A stretch of 64,000 bases of DNA from Pseudoduganella dura. Lineage in GTDB: Bacteria; Pseudomonadota; Gammaproteobacteria; Burkholderiales; Burkholderiaceae_D. Positions 8,642 to 17,895 of the stretch are shown here, in pieces. The position numbers and the translations under genes were made by a program. Location of the stretch: positions 434,001-498,000 of the forward strand of contig NZ_WNWM01000002.1 of NCBI RefSeq assembly GCF_009727155.1, given 5' to 3'. The notes under the pieces were generated by a model. It was not told the origin of the DNA, made no database searches, and was given only the letters and a program-made list of their open reading frames with translations. Each line of letters begins with the position of its first letter. The first letter of the stretch is position 1.

Positions 8642-9559
8642 ATGCCCAAGCAAGCCGGTTTCGCTGCCCTGCCCGCCTTTGCGCTGGTCTTCGCCGTTCT
8701 TGCCTGTCCTGCCGCGCCCGCCCAGGAAGCCGCCATCCCGTTGTGGCCCGACGGCGCGCCCGGCGCCGGGAAGCGGCACGGCGAACCGGAAACCGTGAAG
8801 GAAGGCGTCTACTTCAGCAACGTGCATGACCCGTCGTTGACCGTCATGCGCGCCGACCCGCGCCATGCGAACGGCGCGGCGGTCATCGTGGTGCCGGGCG
8901 GCGGCCACCGGATGCTGGTGTTCCAGAACGAAGGCGTGGCCGCCGCGAAGAACCTGAACCGTATCGGCGTGACGGCTTTCGTGCTGAAGTACCGGCTGGC
9001 GCGCGAGGAGGGTTCCGGCTACACGATCGAGGGCGATGCCGCCGCCGACCTGCGCCGCGCCGTGCGATGGGTGCGCACCCACGCCGCGGGATACGGCGTC
9101 GATCCGGCGCGCATCGGCGCGATGGGGTTCTCGGCGGGCGGCGAGCTGGTGTCGCTGGTGGCGGACAACCCGCCACCGCCGGGGTTCGTGCCACGCGATG
9201 CGGTGGACAGCGCCAGCGCGCGGCCCGATTTCCAGGTGCTGGTCTATCCCGGCCCGCTCGGCGTGCCGGCCGGCGCCGCCGGGCAGGCGCCGCCGGCATT
9301 CCTGGTGGCCGGCTCGCGCGACGCCTGCTGCATGCCGCCGACTCTCGCGCTGTACCAGCAACTGGTGGCGGCCGGGGTCTCCGCCGAGCTGCACCTGTAC
9401 GCCGATACGGATCACGCATTCAACGTGGGCCAGCGCGGCGAGCGCGTCTCGCTGCAGCACTGGCCCGACCGGCTGTCGGACTGGCTGGCCGATGGCGGCT
9501 GGCTGGTCGCGCGGGACGGCCGGCCGGGCCGCCCGCCCGAAGGCGTACCCGCCCCCTGA
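8642..9559 (+). CDS. Secreted alpha/beta-hydrolase (acetyl-xylan-esterase-like)
   Basis: A 305-residue protein with an N-terminal signal peptide ending near APAQ. The fold markers are VVPGGGHRML (oxyanion loop) and the nucleophile elbow GFSAGG, with Ser at residue 164. A likely acid lies in the AGSRDAC segment, and DTDHAFN near the end supplies the His. These match secreted carbohydrate esterases of the BD-FAE / acetyl-xylan-esterase group that remove acyl groups from plant polysaccharides. The start is 2 bp after the stop of the beta-helix gene, so the two are surely co-transcribed. Substrate assignment is by context and family only. Confidence 0.85.
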   Translation: MPKQAGFAALPAFALVFAVLACPAAPAQEAAIPLWPDGAPGAGKRHGEPETVKEGVYFSNVHDPSLTVMRADPRHANGAAVIVVPGGGHRMLVFQNEGVAAAKNLNRIGVTAFVLKYRLAREEGSGYTIEGDAAADLRRAVRWVRTHAAGYGVDPARIGAMGFSAGGELVSLVADNPPPPGFVPRDAVDSASARPDFQVLVYPGPLGVPAGAAGQAPPAFLVAGSRDACCMPPTLALYQQLVAAGVSAELHLYADTDHAFNVGQRGERVSLQHWPDRLSDWLADGGWLVARDGRPGRPPEGVPAP

Positions 9560-9592
9560 GCCGCAACGCGTCCCCGACATCGAGGAGCTTCC

Positions 9593-10375
9593 GTGAAACC
9601 TTTTTTGATCACCGTGGCCGCGGCCACGGTATTGGTGGCCGCCGGCGATACGCACGCCGACAGCCAGTTCAAGCTGCTCGTGCTGGCCATGCCGGGCAAG
9701 TACCACTACGAATACATCCCGATCGCACGCGACAGCCTGGAACGGCTGGCGAAACTGCACTCGTTCGAAGTCACGTATACGAACAAGCCCGGCGTGTTCG
9801 ACGGCGATCTGGCACAGTATGGCGCCGTGATGTTCCTGAATACGCCCGGCGAGGAACTGAACCCGGCGCAGCGTGCGAAATTCGAGGCGTACATGCGCGG
9901 CGGTGGCAACGCTGTCGTCGTGCACCGCGCCGCCATCACGCCGCCAAACGGATGGGTGTGGTACGAAAAACTGGTGGGACGGAGCGTCGGGCCGCATCCG
10001 ATGCTGCAGACCGGTGTCGTCACGGTCGTCGACAAGGGTTTTCCCGCCGCGTTCGGCCTGCCCGACCGGTGGATCTGGAGCGACGAGTTCTATGTGACCA
10101 CCAATCCCTACGATGTGAAGATCAACACGGTACTGGGTGTCGACGAGAGCAGCTACGATCCGACGAGGATCTGGCCGGGACAATCGGTGCAGCCAATGGG
10201 CAAGGATCATCCGATCGCCTGGTACCACCACGTGGAAAAGGGCCGCGTGTTCGTCACGACGCTCGGGCACAACGGCGAAATGTATCGCGATCCGCAATAC
10301 CTGGGGCACCTGGTGGGAGGGATCTACTGGGCGGCGATCGGCAAGGGGCAGGTCGGCGGCGCTGTCCGGCAATGA
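9593..10375 (+). CDS. ThuA-domain protein, exported
   Basis: A 260-residue protein with a short signal peptide (to about residue 23, THADS) and a ThuA-like, class-I-amidotransferase-fold domain over the rest: KLLVLAMPGKYHYEYIP, VMFLNTPGEELNPAQRAKFEAYMRGGG, PIAWYHHVEKGRVFVTTLGHN, and LVGGIYWA at the end. ThuA-family proteins are recurrent in sugar-utilisation clusters (the founder is linked to trehalose/maltose use), but their chemistry is poorly known. The start is GTG 9593 with GAGGAG at 9582-9587; no better ATG exists. It closes the run of exported proteins after the receptor and is probably in the same operon. Confidence 0.85.
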   Translation: MKPFLITVAAATVLVAAGDTHADSQFKLLVLAMPGKYHYEYIPIARDSLERLAKLHSFEVTYTNKPGVFDGDLAQYGAVMFLNTPGEELNPAQRAKFEAYMRGGGNAVVVHRAAITPPNGWVWYEKLVGRSVGPHPMLQTGVVTVVDKGFPAAFGLPDRWIWSDEFYVTTNPYDVKINTVLGVDESSYDPTRIWPGQSVQPMGKDHPIAWYHHVEKGRVFVTTLGHNGEMYRDPQYLGHLVGGIYWAAIGKGQVGGAVRQ

Positions 10376-10495
10376 ATTCGTGCGTCGTTCCGGCACCGTC
10401 GCGCGCGCCCGCAATGTGCACCTCGCATCAGGTTATCCTTGTTAAGATCTCCTTCGGCGCGCAAGCAATTCCATTTCCCCGAACGCAAAGACCCG

Positions 10496-11143
10496 ATGCC
10501 CCAACTGCACCCCTGCCCGGACGACGACGGCAACCCCGTCGTCATCCGCATTCCCTCCACGCCGACCGCGCCCGCATCGTGGCTGGACCCGGCCCGGCTC
10601 GCGACGGTATTGCCTGGCGGCGCCCTGCCGGACGCGGTCAACGGCATTCCCCTGGCACCGTGGACCGCCGTGCCGGACACGCCGGCCGGATGGACGGCGC
10701 TGGCCGACCGCTCGCTGCTGGAAGAACCGCCCTTCGTTCCGCCTGCCGGCATGTGCGCGGCGGCCGGCACGGTGATCGTCGAGGATGACGGGCGCGTGTG
10801 GCTCGTCGCGCCATCGAACCGCTATGGCGGCTACAGCGCCACGTTCCCGAAAGGGCGCGCCGATTCCGGCGCCGGCCTGCACTGCACGGCGCTCCGCGAG
10901 ACCTTCGAGGAGGCGGGCTTGCAGGTCCAGCTCGTGGCCTTCCTGGCCGACTGCCGGCGGACACTGACCTTCACGCGGTACTACATCGCCCGACGCCTCG
11001 GCGGCACGCCGGCCGCGATGGGCTGGGAAACGCAGGCGGTACACCTGGTGCCCATCGCGCAGCTGGACCGGGTGGCGGTACACCTGAACGATTATCCCGT
11101 GATCAAGGCGGCGCGGGAATGGATCGAATCGCACCGGCGCTGA
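10496..11143 (+). CDS. Nudix-domain hydrolase with a degenerate Nudix box
   Basis: A 215-residue protein. After a Pro-rich N-terminal part, a Nudix domain begins near residue 85 (GTVIVEDDGRVWLVAPSNRYGG) with the box at GRADSG...RETFEEAGL. The REtxEEAGL half is intact, but the first Glu of the box (G-x5-E) is Ala. Nudix enzymes hydrolyse nucleoside-diphosphate-linked compounds with a divalent metal held by the box. ATG 10496 is chosen; an earlier in-frame TTG at 10439 lacks support. It stands alone and converges on the tyrosinase gene. The substrate is unknown. Confidence 0.8.
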   Translation: MPQLHPCPDDDGNPVVIRIPSTPTAPASWLDPARLATVLPGGALPDAVNGIPLAPWTAVPDTPAGWTALADRSLLEEPPFVPPAGMCAAAGTVIVEDDGRVWLVAPSNRYGGYSATFPKGRADSGAGLHCTALRETFEEAGLQVQLVAFLADCRRTLTFTRYYIARRLGGTPAAMGWETQAVHLVPIAQLDRVAVHLNDYPVIKAAREWIESHRR

Positions 11144-11191
11144 TGGCGGAAGCGGTCCGGGGCGGCAACAGGTCGCAAGCCGCCGCGCCGG

Positions 11192-12714
11192 TCACCGCAC
11201 CACGAGCGCGACGCGGCGCACCGCCGCGCGCCAGGGACCGTTGGCCACCCCGACGGGCACGAACGTGACCGCCAGCTCGCGGGGATCGAGCCCGGCGAGG
11301 TAGGCGCGGGTATCGTTGCGCAACACGAAGCTGATATCCCTGCTTTCCGGCCCGTCCGGCCCGTGCCCGTCGTTCCCGTCGTGCCCCTCCTGCCCATGCC
11401 CGGTTTCCAGCCCGAAGAAATGCAACTGCCCGATGTGCGCCGGGGTTCCCGGCTTCAGCGGGCCGTTGCGGGTGCCGTGCAGGTAGACGTTGAAGGCGAC
11501 CGGCACGAAACCGGTGGCGGTGCGTCCCTCGATCGACACGATGACCTGGGCGCCGGGCCGCCGCCACGGGGCCTGCGAGCCGGGCGGCTCGCGGTCGAGG
11601 GCGGCGCCGGCGACCAGCGCCACGGTCGCCGGCGCGTTGCCGATATCGATGTTGCCATCCACCCCGGCCTCGTTCGTCTCCAGCGCGGCCGGCTGTTTCT
11701 GTTCCGCGTCGAGGCTTGCCGCCCCTGGCTTGCCGCGCCCTGGAAAGGCAGGCTTCCCGGCGGACGGCTCAGGTAGGTATCGTAAGCGGCCGCGGGCACG
11801 GAAACGGCGTCGCGGATCTGTGTTTCGGCCCGCGTGCCGCCGCCGTTGGCAAACACGAAGGCCTTGTCGAGGAATGCCGGATCGGAGGGATTACGACCGC
11901 CCAGGCGGTTCCAGCTGGCCCAGATGCGGTCGATATTGCAGTGGTGAACCCAGAATACCGGATCGCTGGCGGCCCAGGGCACGGTGGCCATGCCGAGCTG
12001 CGTGCCGATATCGAGGTGGGCCGCGCCATGCACCATGCCGTCGATGTTCGCGCAAAAGCCGGCGTCGCCATTGAAGGGGTTGTAACTGCCCGACTTCATG
12101 CAGTCGAGATTGAGGCCGAACCCGGCCCGGCCCGCGGGCAGCGGCGTGCCCGCATTGATTTCCGGATACCGCTCCTCGCGGTACAGCGCGCCCCAGCGGG
12201 GATGGAAGCGTTGCCTGAATTCGACGGGCAACGCCTGCTGCGCGGGATCGGTGTAGTCCCAGTAAGGCATCGTGAAACACGGATCGCCGGAAACCGCTCG
12301 GACGATTTCCTCCAGGTAACGGAGATACATCCGGTGCCATGGCAGGAAGTATTGTTGCGGCTGCCCGAGATGCGACTGGCAGGTGTTCCACATTTCGTTG
12401 GCCAGCGCCATCGCGGTGCCGCCGAGGGGATAAACCCGGCTGAGCTCGGCAGCCTTGCCGCGGTCGCCGCGCACCATGTGCGTGTACCACTGGAACATCC
12501 AGGAACGCGGGCTCGCTTCCGGTTGCGTCAGCGGATTGTTCATCCGCCAGACGCTGTCCGCATAGGTCTGGAGCATCCGCCTGCCCTTGTTGCTGGCGAG
12601 GCTGTAACGTGTCATGACGCAGTTCTGCGCCGCGGCGCCCACGGAAGGCAGCAGCACGAGGCCGGCAGCCAGCCCGCCCGTCTTCAGGAACTCCCGGCGC
12701 GAAAATGTCGACAT
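11192..12714 (-). pseudogene. Tyrosinase-family copper oxidase, split by a single-base frameshift
   Basis: The gene would encode about 507 residues with a Tat signal (SRREFLK, then a hydrophobic stretch to SVGAAAQ). It has tyrosinase copper sites: FLPWHRMYLRYLEEIVR for CuA and DPVFWVHHCNIDRIWASW for CuB. The reading frame breaks near 11769-11773. Upstream it reads ...AYDTYL; one base out, it continues PSAGKPAFPGRGKPGAAS...LETNEAGVDGNIDIG and on to a proper C-terminal domain ending at 11192. Restoring one G (CTGAG to CTGGAG) rejoins the frames. ATG 12714 follows AAGGGGG. The product would oxidise phenols to quinones. Either the gene is recently inactivated or the base is a sequencing error. 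Confidence 0.8.
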
Positions 12715-12877
12715 ATCACCCCCTTCGCAGTCGCGACTGTTGGGAGCCCGATGCCGCCGCGCGCGGCCGGGCCCTGTGCCCATGATCGTCCGTGGATACC
12801 GGCATGCAAGGTGAGCAAAATGCATATCGGCACGGGGTTACGGCACGATCAAACTTCCGGGGTGTAATGCATTGACA

Positions 12878-14164
12878 TCAGGCGCCGGGTATGGTCGTTC
12901 CCGGGGAAGCGGCGGATGGTCCACGGGATCGGCTCGACAGCCGGTCGAGCAGTTCGATCCAGTGCCCGACCGGCATCGCCGTGCCGCCCTGCAGATGGCT
13001 CTGGCAACCGATATTGGCCGACACGATCTCGTCGGCTCCGGTGGCATGCAGCGCCGCCAGCTTGCGCTCGCGCAGCTGGCCGGACAATTCCGGCTGCAGC
13101 AGCGAGTAGGTGCCGGCCGAACCGCAGCACAGGTGGCTGTCCGCGCACAGCCGCACGTCGATGCCCACCGCGCGCAGCAATCCTTCCACCTTGCCGCGGA
13201 TCTGCTGGCCGTGCTGCAGCGTGCATGGCGGATGAAACGCTACCTTGTGCTCCTGCCCGGCACCGGTCCGCCCGTTGATCAGCTCCACCAGCGCATCCTG
13301 GAAGCCGCAGAGGATTTCGCTGACGTCCTTCGTCAGCGCGGAAATGCGGCCGGCCTTGCCGGCATACGCGGCGTCGTGCCGCAGCAGGTGTCCGTATTCC
13401 TTGACGGTGGCGCCGCAGCCCGATGCCGTCATCACGATGGCTTCGGCGCCCGCCTCCACCAGCGGCCACCACGCATCGATGTTGCGCCGCATGTCGTCCA
13501 GCCCGCCGGCCTGGTCGTTCAGGTGGTAGCGGATGGCGCCGCAACAACCCGCCTTCGGAGCAATGACCAGCTCGATACCGAGCGCATCGAACACCCGTGC
13601 GGTAGCCGCATTGATGTTCGGCGCCATCGACGGCTGCACGCAGCCATCGAGCAGCAGCATCTTGCGGGCGTGGCCGGAGCGGGGCCACTCCCCCGCCGGG
13701 GCCGGGCGCGCGACCTTGGCGCGCAGCGCGGCGGGCAACGCCGGCCGCAGCCATTGGCCCGCCCGCATCAGGGGTTTGAACACCAGCGCGCGCGGCAGGA
13801 CTTCCCGCAGCAGCGTGCGGGCGGCGCGCTGCGCGGCCGGCCGCGCCACCTGCCGGTCGACGAGATGACGCCCGATGTCGAGCAGCCTGCCGTACTGCAC
13901 GCCGGACGGGCACGTGGTTTCGCAGTTGCGGCACGTGAGGCAGCGGTCCAGGTGCAGTTGCGTGGAAGGCCCGGGCGTGGCGCCTTCCAGCACCTGCTTG
14001 ATCAGGTAGATGCGGCCGCGTGGGCCGTCGAGTTCGTCGCCAAGCAGCTGGTAGGTGGGGCACGTGGCCGTGCAAAAGCCGCAATGCACGCACTGGCGCA
14101 GGATCGCTTCGGCTTCCTGCCCTTCCGGCGTTTCCCTGTATTGGGGAGCGAGATTCGTTTGCAT
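12878..14164 (-). CDS. glcF: Glycolate (or D-lactate) oxidase iron-sulfur subunit GlcF
   Basis: A 428-residue protein with two 4Fe-4S ferredoxin motifs: Cys 25, 28, 31, 35 (CVHCGFCTATCP) and Cys 75, 78, 81, 85 (CLTCRNCETTCP). Two CCG-type motifs follow, GCCGA and LCCGSAGTY, as in GlcF and heterodisulfide-reductase-like subunits. It passes electrons from the FAD subunits to the membrane quinone pool. ATG 14164 begins 2 bp after the glcE stop, so it is the last gene of glcDEF. Gene order D-E-F fits glycolate oxidase; D-lactate oxidation is possible because a lactate/glycolate permease lies just upstream. Confidence 0.93.
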   Translation of the reverse strand: MQTNLAPQYRETPEGQEAEAILRQCVHCGFCTATCPTYQLLGDELDGPRGRIYLIKQVLEGATPGPSTQLHLDRCLTCRNCETTCPSGVQYGRLLDIGRHLVDRQVARPAAQRAARTLLREVLPRALVFKPLMRAGQWLRPALPAALRAKVARPAPAGEWPRSGHARKMLLLDGCVQPSMAPNINAATARVFDALGIELVIAPKAGCCGAIRYHLNDQAGGLDDMRRNIDAWWPLVEAGAEAIVMTASGCGATVKEYGHLLRHDAAYAGKAGRISALTKDVSEILCGFQDALVELINGRTGAGQEHKVAFHPPCTLQHGQQIRGKVEGLLRAVGIDVRLCADSHLCCGSAGTYSLLQPELSGQLRERKLAALHATGADEIVSANIGCQSHLQGGTAMPVGHWIELLDRLSSRSRGPSAASPGTTIPGA

Positions 14165-14166
14165 GA

Positions 14167-15225
14167 TCACAGGTCTCCGTACATGCGGCCGGGGTTGAAG
14201 ATGCCGGCCGGGTCGAATGCTTTTTTCAGGTTGCGGTGGATCGCGTGGATGGCCGGCGCCAGCGGATGGAACACGTCGTGCCGCGCGGCGCCGCGGTACT
14301 GGGTGGCATGGCCGCCGTGCTGCGCGGCCAGCGCGCGGATGGCTTCCGGTGCATCGTCGGCTCGCAGCCAGCGCTGGCCGCCGCCCCATTCGATCAGTTG
14401 CGGGCCCCCGTGCGCCAGCACCGGGGCCGCGGTGGGCACCGACAGCCGCCACAGCGGCGCGGCGGGGTCGAAGAAGGCGTGGCGCTGTTCGCGGATATCG
14501 CGCCAGAATGCTTCGGCCGCCGCCGCGGGCAGCGCCTCGCCGCCGAGGCGGCGCGCGGCCGCTTCCACGGCCGCCCCGGCGCCGGACAGGCGCACGGCCA
14601 GCATGCCGTCGTGCCAGGCACTGGCCGACAGCGGCAACGGCTGCCCCGCCCAGGCGTTCAGGTGCCGCAGCGCGGCTTCCTGGTCGAGCGCCAGGCGCAA
14701 CGTGCTTTCGGCCGCGGGCAGGGGCAGCACCTTCAGCGACACCTCCAGTATCAGCCCCAGCATGCCCAGCGATCCGGCCAGCAGGCGCGAAACGTCGTAA
14801 CCCGCCACGTTCTTCATGACCTGGCCGCCGAACCGCAGCACTTCGCCGCGCCCATCCATCAACGTGGCGCCCAGCACGAAGTCGCGCACCGCGCCGGCGG
14901 CCTGGCGGCGCGGCCCGGCCAGGCCGCTCGCCACCACGCCGCCGATGGTGGCGGGGCCGAAGTGCGGCGGCTCGAAGGCCAGCATCTGCCCCTGCCCGGC
15001 CAGCACCGCCTCCACCTCGGCGAGCGGCGTGCCGCAGCGCGCGGTGATCACCAGCTCGGTCGGCTCGTAGCTGGCGATGCCGCGGTAGCCGGCCGTTTCC
15101 AGCAGCGCGCCTTTGGGCGGGCGGCCGTACCAGTCCTTGCTGCCGCCGCCGCGCAGGCGCAGCGGCGCCCTGTCCCGCCCGGCGCGCAGCACGCGTTCAC
15201 GAAAGCTGTCCAGAATGTCGTCCAT
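14167..15225 (-). CDS. glcE: Glycolate oxidase FAD-binding subunit GlcE
   Basis: A 352-residue protein of normal GlcE size. It carries the PCMH-type FAD domain (LRLRGGGSKDWYG, GQMLAFEPPHFGPATIGGVVASGLAGP, DVSRLLAGSLGMLGLILEV) and ends FDPAGIFNPGRMY, the C-terminal signature of this oxidase group. ATG 15225 has AAGGAG (15232-15237) lying inside the end of glcD. The stop of glcD (15228) is 2 bp away, so the genes are translationally coupled. It acts with GlcD and GlcF at the cytoplasmic membrane to oxidise glycolate to glyoxylate. Confidence 0.92.
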   Translation of the reverse strand: MDDILDSFRERVLRAGRDRAPLRLRGGGSKDWYGRPPKGALLETAGYRGIASYEPTELVITARCGTPLAEVEAVLAGQGQMLAFEPPHFGPATIGGVVASGLAGPRRQAAGAVRDFVLGATLMDGRGEVLRFGGQVMKNVAGYDVSRLLAGSLGMLGLILEVSLKVLPLPAAESTLRLALDQEAALRHLNAWAGQPLPLSASAWHDGMLAVRLSGAGAAVEAAARRLGGEALPAAAAEAFWRDIREQRHAFFDPAAPLWRLSVPTAAPVLAHGGPQLIEWGGGQRWLRADDAPEAIRALAAQHGGHATQYRGAARHDVFHPLAPAIHAIHRNLKKAFDPAGIFNPGRMYGDL

Positions 15226-15227
15226 GC

Positions 15228-16745
15228 CTAACTCCTTTCCTGCTCCTGTGCGTAGCATGCCGATGGCGCCCGGGCGAACTGGAACAACCCGGCATCCACC
15301 TTGCGCCTGCCGTACTGCGCGCAGCGGTCCAGCGTGGGAATGGCCTTGTCCGGATTGAGCTGCCGTGCCGGGTCGAACGCCTGCTTGACGGCGATGAACG
15401 CGGCGATCTCCTCCACGGTGAATTGCCCGCACATCGCATCGAGCTTCTCGACACCCACGCCGTGCTCGCCCGTGACGGTGCCGCCGGCCGCCACGCACAG
15501 CGCCAGGATCGCTTCGCCGAAGCGCTCCGCGCGGGCGAATTCGCCAGGCACGTTGGCATCGAACAGGATCAACGGATGCAGGTTGCCGTCGCCGGCATGG
15601 AACACGTTGGCGCAGCGCAGCCCGTATTCGAGCGCGAGCGCATCGATTCCGGTCAGCACCCCGGCCAGCCTGCGGCGCGGAATGGTGCCGTCCATGCAGT
15701 AATAGTCGGGCGAGATGCGGCCAGCGGCGGGAAACGCGTTCTTGCGGCCCGACCAGAAGCGCAGGCGCTCCGCTTCGTCGCGCGACACGGCAATGGCGGT
15801 CGCGCCCGAGCGCGCCAGCACCGCGCCCATGCGCGCGATCTCGTCATCGACTTCTTCCGGCAGGCCATCCGATTCGCACAGCAGGATGGCGGCGGCCTCG
15901 GTATCGTAGCCGGCCCGCACGAAAGGCTCGACCATGCGCACGCTGGTGCGGTCCATCATTTCCAGCCCGGCCGGGATGATGCCGGCGGAGATCACGCTGG
16001 CCACCGCGTCGGCGCCCTGCACCACGCTGTCGAACGAAGCCATGATGACGCGTGCCTGCGGCGGCTTCGGCACCAGCTTCACGGTTGCCTCGGTGACCAC
16101 GCCCAGCATGCCTTCCGAGCCGATGAACACGGCCAGCAGGTCGAGCCCGGCCGCATCGGGCGCGCAGCTGCCCAGCTCCACGATGTGGCCATCGGCGTCG
16201 ACCATGCGCACGCGCAGCACATTGTGCAGGGTGAGCCCATACTTCAGGCAGTGCACGCCGCCGGAATTCTCGGCGATATTGCCGCCGATGGTGCAGGCGA
16301 TCTGCGACGAGGGATCGGGCGCGTAGTACAGGCCATGGCCGGCGGCGGCCTCGGAAATGGCCGCGTTGCGCACGCCCGGCTGCACGGTCGCCGTCCGCGC
16401 GGTCGCATCGACGGCGACGATGCGGTTCAACCTGGCGGTGGACAGCACGATGCCTTCGGCAACGGGCGTGGCCCCGCCCGACAGGCCGGTTCCCGCGCCG
16501 CGCGGCACGATGGGCACCCGCAACGTGCCGCATGCCCGCAGCACGGCCGCCACCTGCGCCTCGTTTTCCGGCAGGGCCACCGCCAGCGGCAACTGGCGGT
16601 AGGCGGTCAGGCCGTCGCATTCGTAGGGACGGGTATCTTCTTCGCCGGACAGGATGCAGTGCGGCGGCAGCACGGCGTGCAAGGCGGCGACCGTGGCGCT
16701 CCGGCGCGCCGCGGTCGAGGCAATATCGTGATCGGGTGCGTTCAT
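15228..16745 (-). CDS. glcD: Glycolate oxidase catalytic FAD subunit GlcD
   Basis: A 505-residue FAD-linked oxidase. The FAD-binding domain shows VPRGAGTGLSGGATP and APDPSSQIACTIGGNIAENSGG, and the C-terminal FAD-oxidase domain shows FHAGDGNLHPLI and GTVTGEHGVGVEK. The first two promoter-proximal features are a -10-like TACACT at 16790-16795 and a GAAAAGAATTAA motif at 16821-16832, which may be bound by the LysR protein encoded just upstream. GlcD holds the active site that oxidises glycolate (or D-lactate). It heads the glcDEF operon on the minus strand. Confidence 0.94.
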   Translation of the reverse strand: MNAPDHDIASTAARRSATVAALHAVLPPHCILSGEEDTRPYECDGLTAYRQLPLAVALPENEAQVAAVLRACGTLRVPIVPRGAGTGLSGGATPVAEGIVLSTARLNRIVAVDATARTATVQPGVRNAAISEAAAGHGLYYAPDPSSQIACTIGGNIAENSGGVHCLKYGLTLHNVLRVRMVDADGHIVELGSCAPDAAGLDLLAVFIGSEGMLGVVTEATVKLVPKPPQARVIMASFDSVVQGADAVASVISAGIIPAGLEMMDRTSVRMVEPFVRAGYDTEAAAILLCESDGLPEEVDDEIARMGAVLARSGATAIAVSRDEAERLRFWSGRKNAFPAAGRISPDYYCMDGTIPRRRLAGVLTGIDALALEYGLRCANVFHAGDGNLHPLILFDANVPGEFARAERFGEAILALCVAAGGTVTGEHGVGVEKLDAMCGQFTVEEIAAFIAVKQAFDPARQLNPDKAIPTLDRCAQYGRRKVDAGLFQFARAPSACYAQEQERS

Positions 16746-16789
16746 GAGGTTGGCTTCCTGCTGGCTGGTTCGGTGTTCGGGCTGGAACC

Positions 16790-16832
16790 AGTGTAGCGGC
16801 AGGCCGCCCCTTCAGGCGGTGAAAAGAATTAA
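16790..16832 (-). promoter_or_regulatory. Putative glcD promoter with LysR-type motif
   Basis: On the minus strand, TACACT (16790-16795) is a fair -10. The matching -35 position is poor, which fits an activator-dependent promoter. Just upstream, GAAAAGAATTAA (16821-16832, plus-strand reading) resembles motifs before the lactate permease (19689-19701) and the MFS gene (21145-21156). Binding by the adjacent LysR regulator is inference. Confidence 0.4.
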
Positions 16833-16914
16833 CCGCTGCATCCGATATTTTTCATGGAACGGACCGCAGACCGGGCGCGCTGCGAACGCAGCTGACGTAC
16901 CGCTCATGTACCCC

Positions 16915-17802
16915 TCATGTAGCCGAATACGCCGCCAGCAGCCAGTCGATGAACAGCTGCACTTCGGGGCGCCGTTTCGCGCCCTGCTCGTACACCATGT
17001 AGTACGCGTGCGGCGGCGACGCCAGGCGGATGTCGAACAGCTCGACCACCTCGCCCCTGTCGATCATTTCCTGCGCGAAGTGCTGGCGCGTGAGGCCGAC
17101 GCCCTGGCCGAGCCGAACGGCTTCCAGCAACAGGCCGAGATCGTCCACGCGCAGGCCCGTGGCGGGCTCCTGCCAATCCAGGCCGGCCACCTCGAACCAC
17201 GATTTCCACGGTTCCAGCGCCGAGCGCAGCAAGGTGGCCTTCGACAAGTCCCGCGGGCTGGCGATGCCGCCGATACGTTCGAGGTAGGCGGGACTGGCCA
17301 CCGGAAAGGCCGGCTCTTCCATCAGCTTGACGGTTTCCAGGTCGGGATACCTGCCGGCGCCGAAGCGCACTTCCAGGTCCGATTCGGACAGGCTCAGGTC
17401 GTACAACGGCACGGACAGGAACACGTCCACCACGATGTCCGGATGCGCGGCGGTAAAGCCGGCCAGCTTCGGCAGCAGCAGGTAGCGGGCGAACGTGGGC
17501 GGCACGGTGAGCTTGATGCGCGGCTGCGCCGGCGAGGCGCGGCCCGGCATCGGGAAATCGGTCAGGGTTTGCAACGCCGTGCAGACGACATCGAGATAGC
17601 TGCGGCCGAACGGCGTGAGCGCCGGCGCCCGGCCATCGCGGATGAACAGGCGATCGCCGACGAATTCCTCCAGCAGGCGGATACGGTGCGACAGCGCGGA
17701 CGGCGTGATGCACAGCTGGTTGGCCGCCACCGCGAAGGAGCCGGAATGCGCGGCGGCCTCGAAGGCGACCAGCGCATGGACAGGTGGAAATCGTTTTGGC
17801 AT
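16915..17802 (-). CDS. LysR-family transcriptional regulator (GcvA-like)
   Basis: A 295-residue LysR protein. The N-terminal winged helix-turn-helix is AFEAAAHSGSFAVAANQLCITPSALSHRIRLLEEFVGDRLF, and a periplasmic-binding-fold effector domain starts near residue 90 (RIKLTVPPTFARYLLLPKLAGF). The sequence flavour (PPVHALVAFEAAA...ALSHRIRLLE) is that of the GcvA subgroup. ATG 17802 (MPKRF) begins the usual N-terminus; the upstream in-frame extension lacks family resemblance. It sits between the lactate/glycolate permease and glcDEF, all on the minus strand, and most likely activates them in response to a hydroxy acid. That role is inferred from position. Confidence 0.9.
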   Translation of the reverse strand: MPKRFPPVHALVAFEAAAHSGSFAVAANQLCITPSALSHRIRLLEEFVGDRLFIRDGRAPALTPFGRSYLDVVCTALQTLTDFPMPGRASPAQPRIKLTVPPTFARYLLLPKLAGFTAAHPDIVVDVFLSVPLYDLSLSESDLEVRFGAGRYPDLETVKLMEEPAFPVASPAYLERIGGIASPRDLSKATLLRSALEPWKSWFEVAGLDWQEPATGLRVDDLGLLLEAVRLGQGVGLTRQHFAQEMIDRGEVVELFDIRLASPPHAYYMVYEQGAKRRPEVQLFIDWLLAAYSAT

Positions 17803-17895
17803 GTGCGCTCGGGTCTCGTGTACTTTGTTGTGCCTTCTGAAACGCCGCGACGCCCGTCCTCGCGGGCACGGGCGTTGCGCGCCGGACAAGCCATT

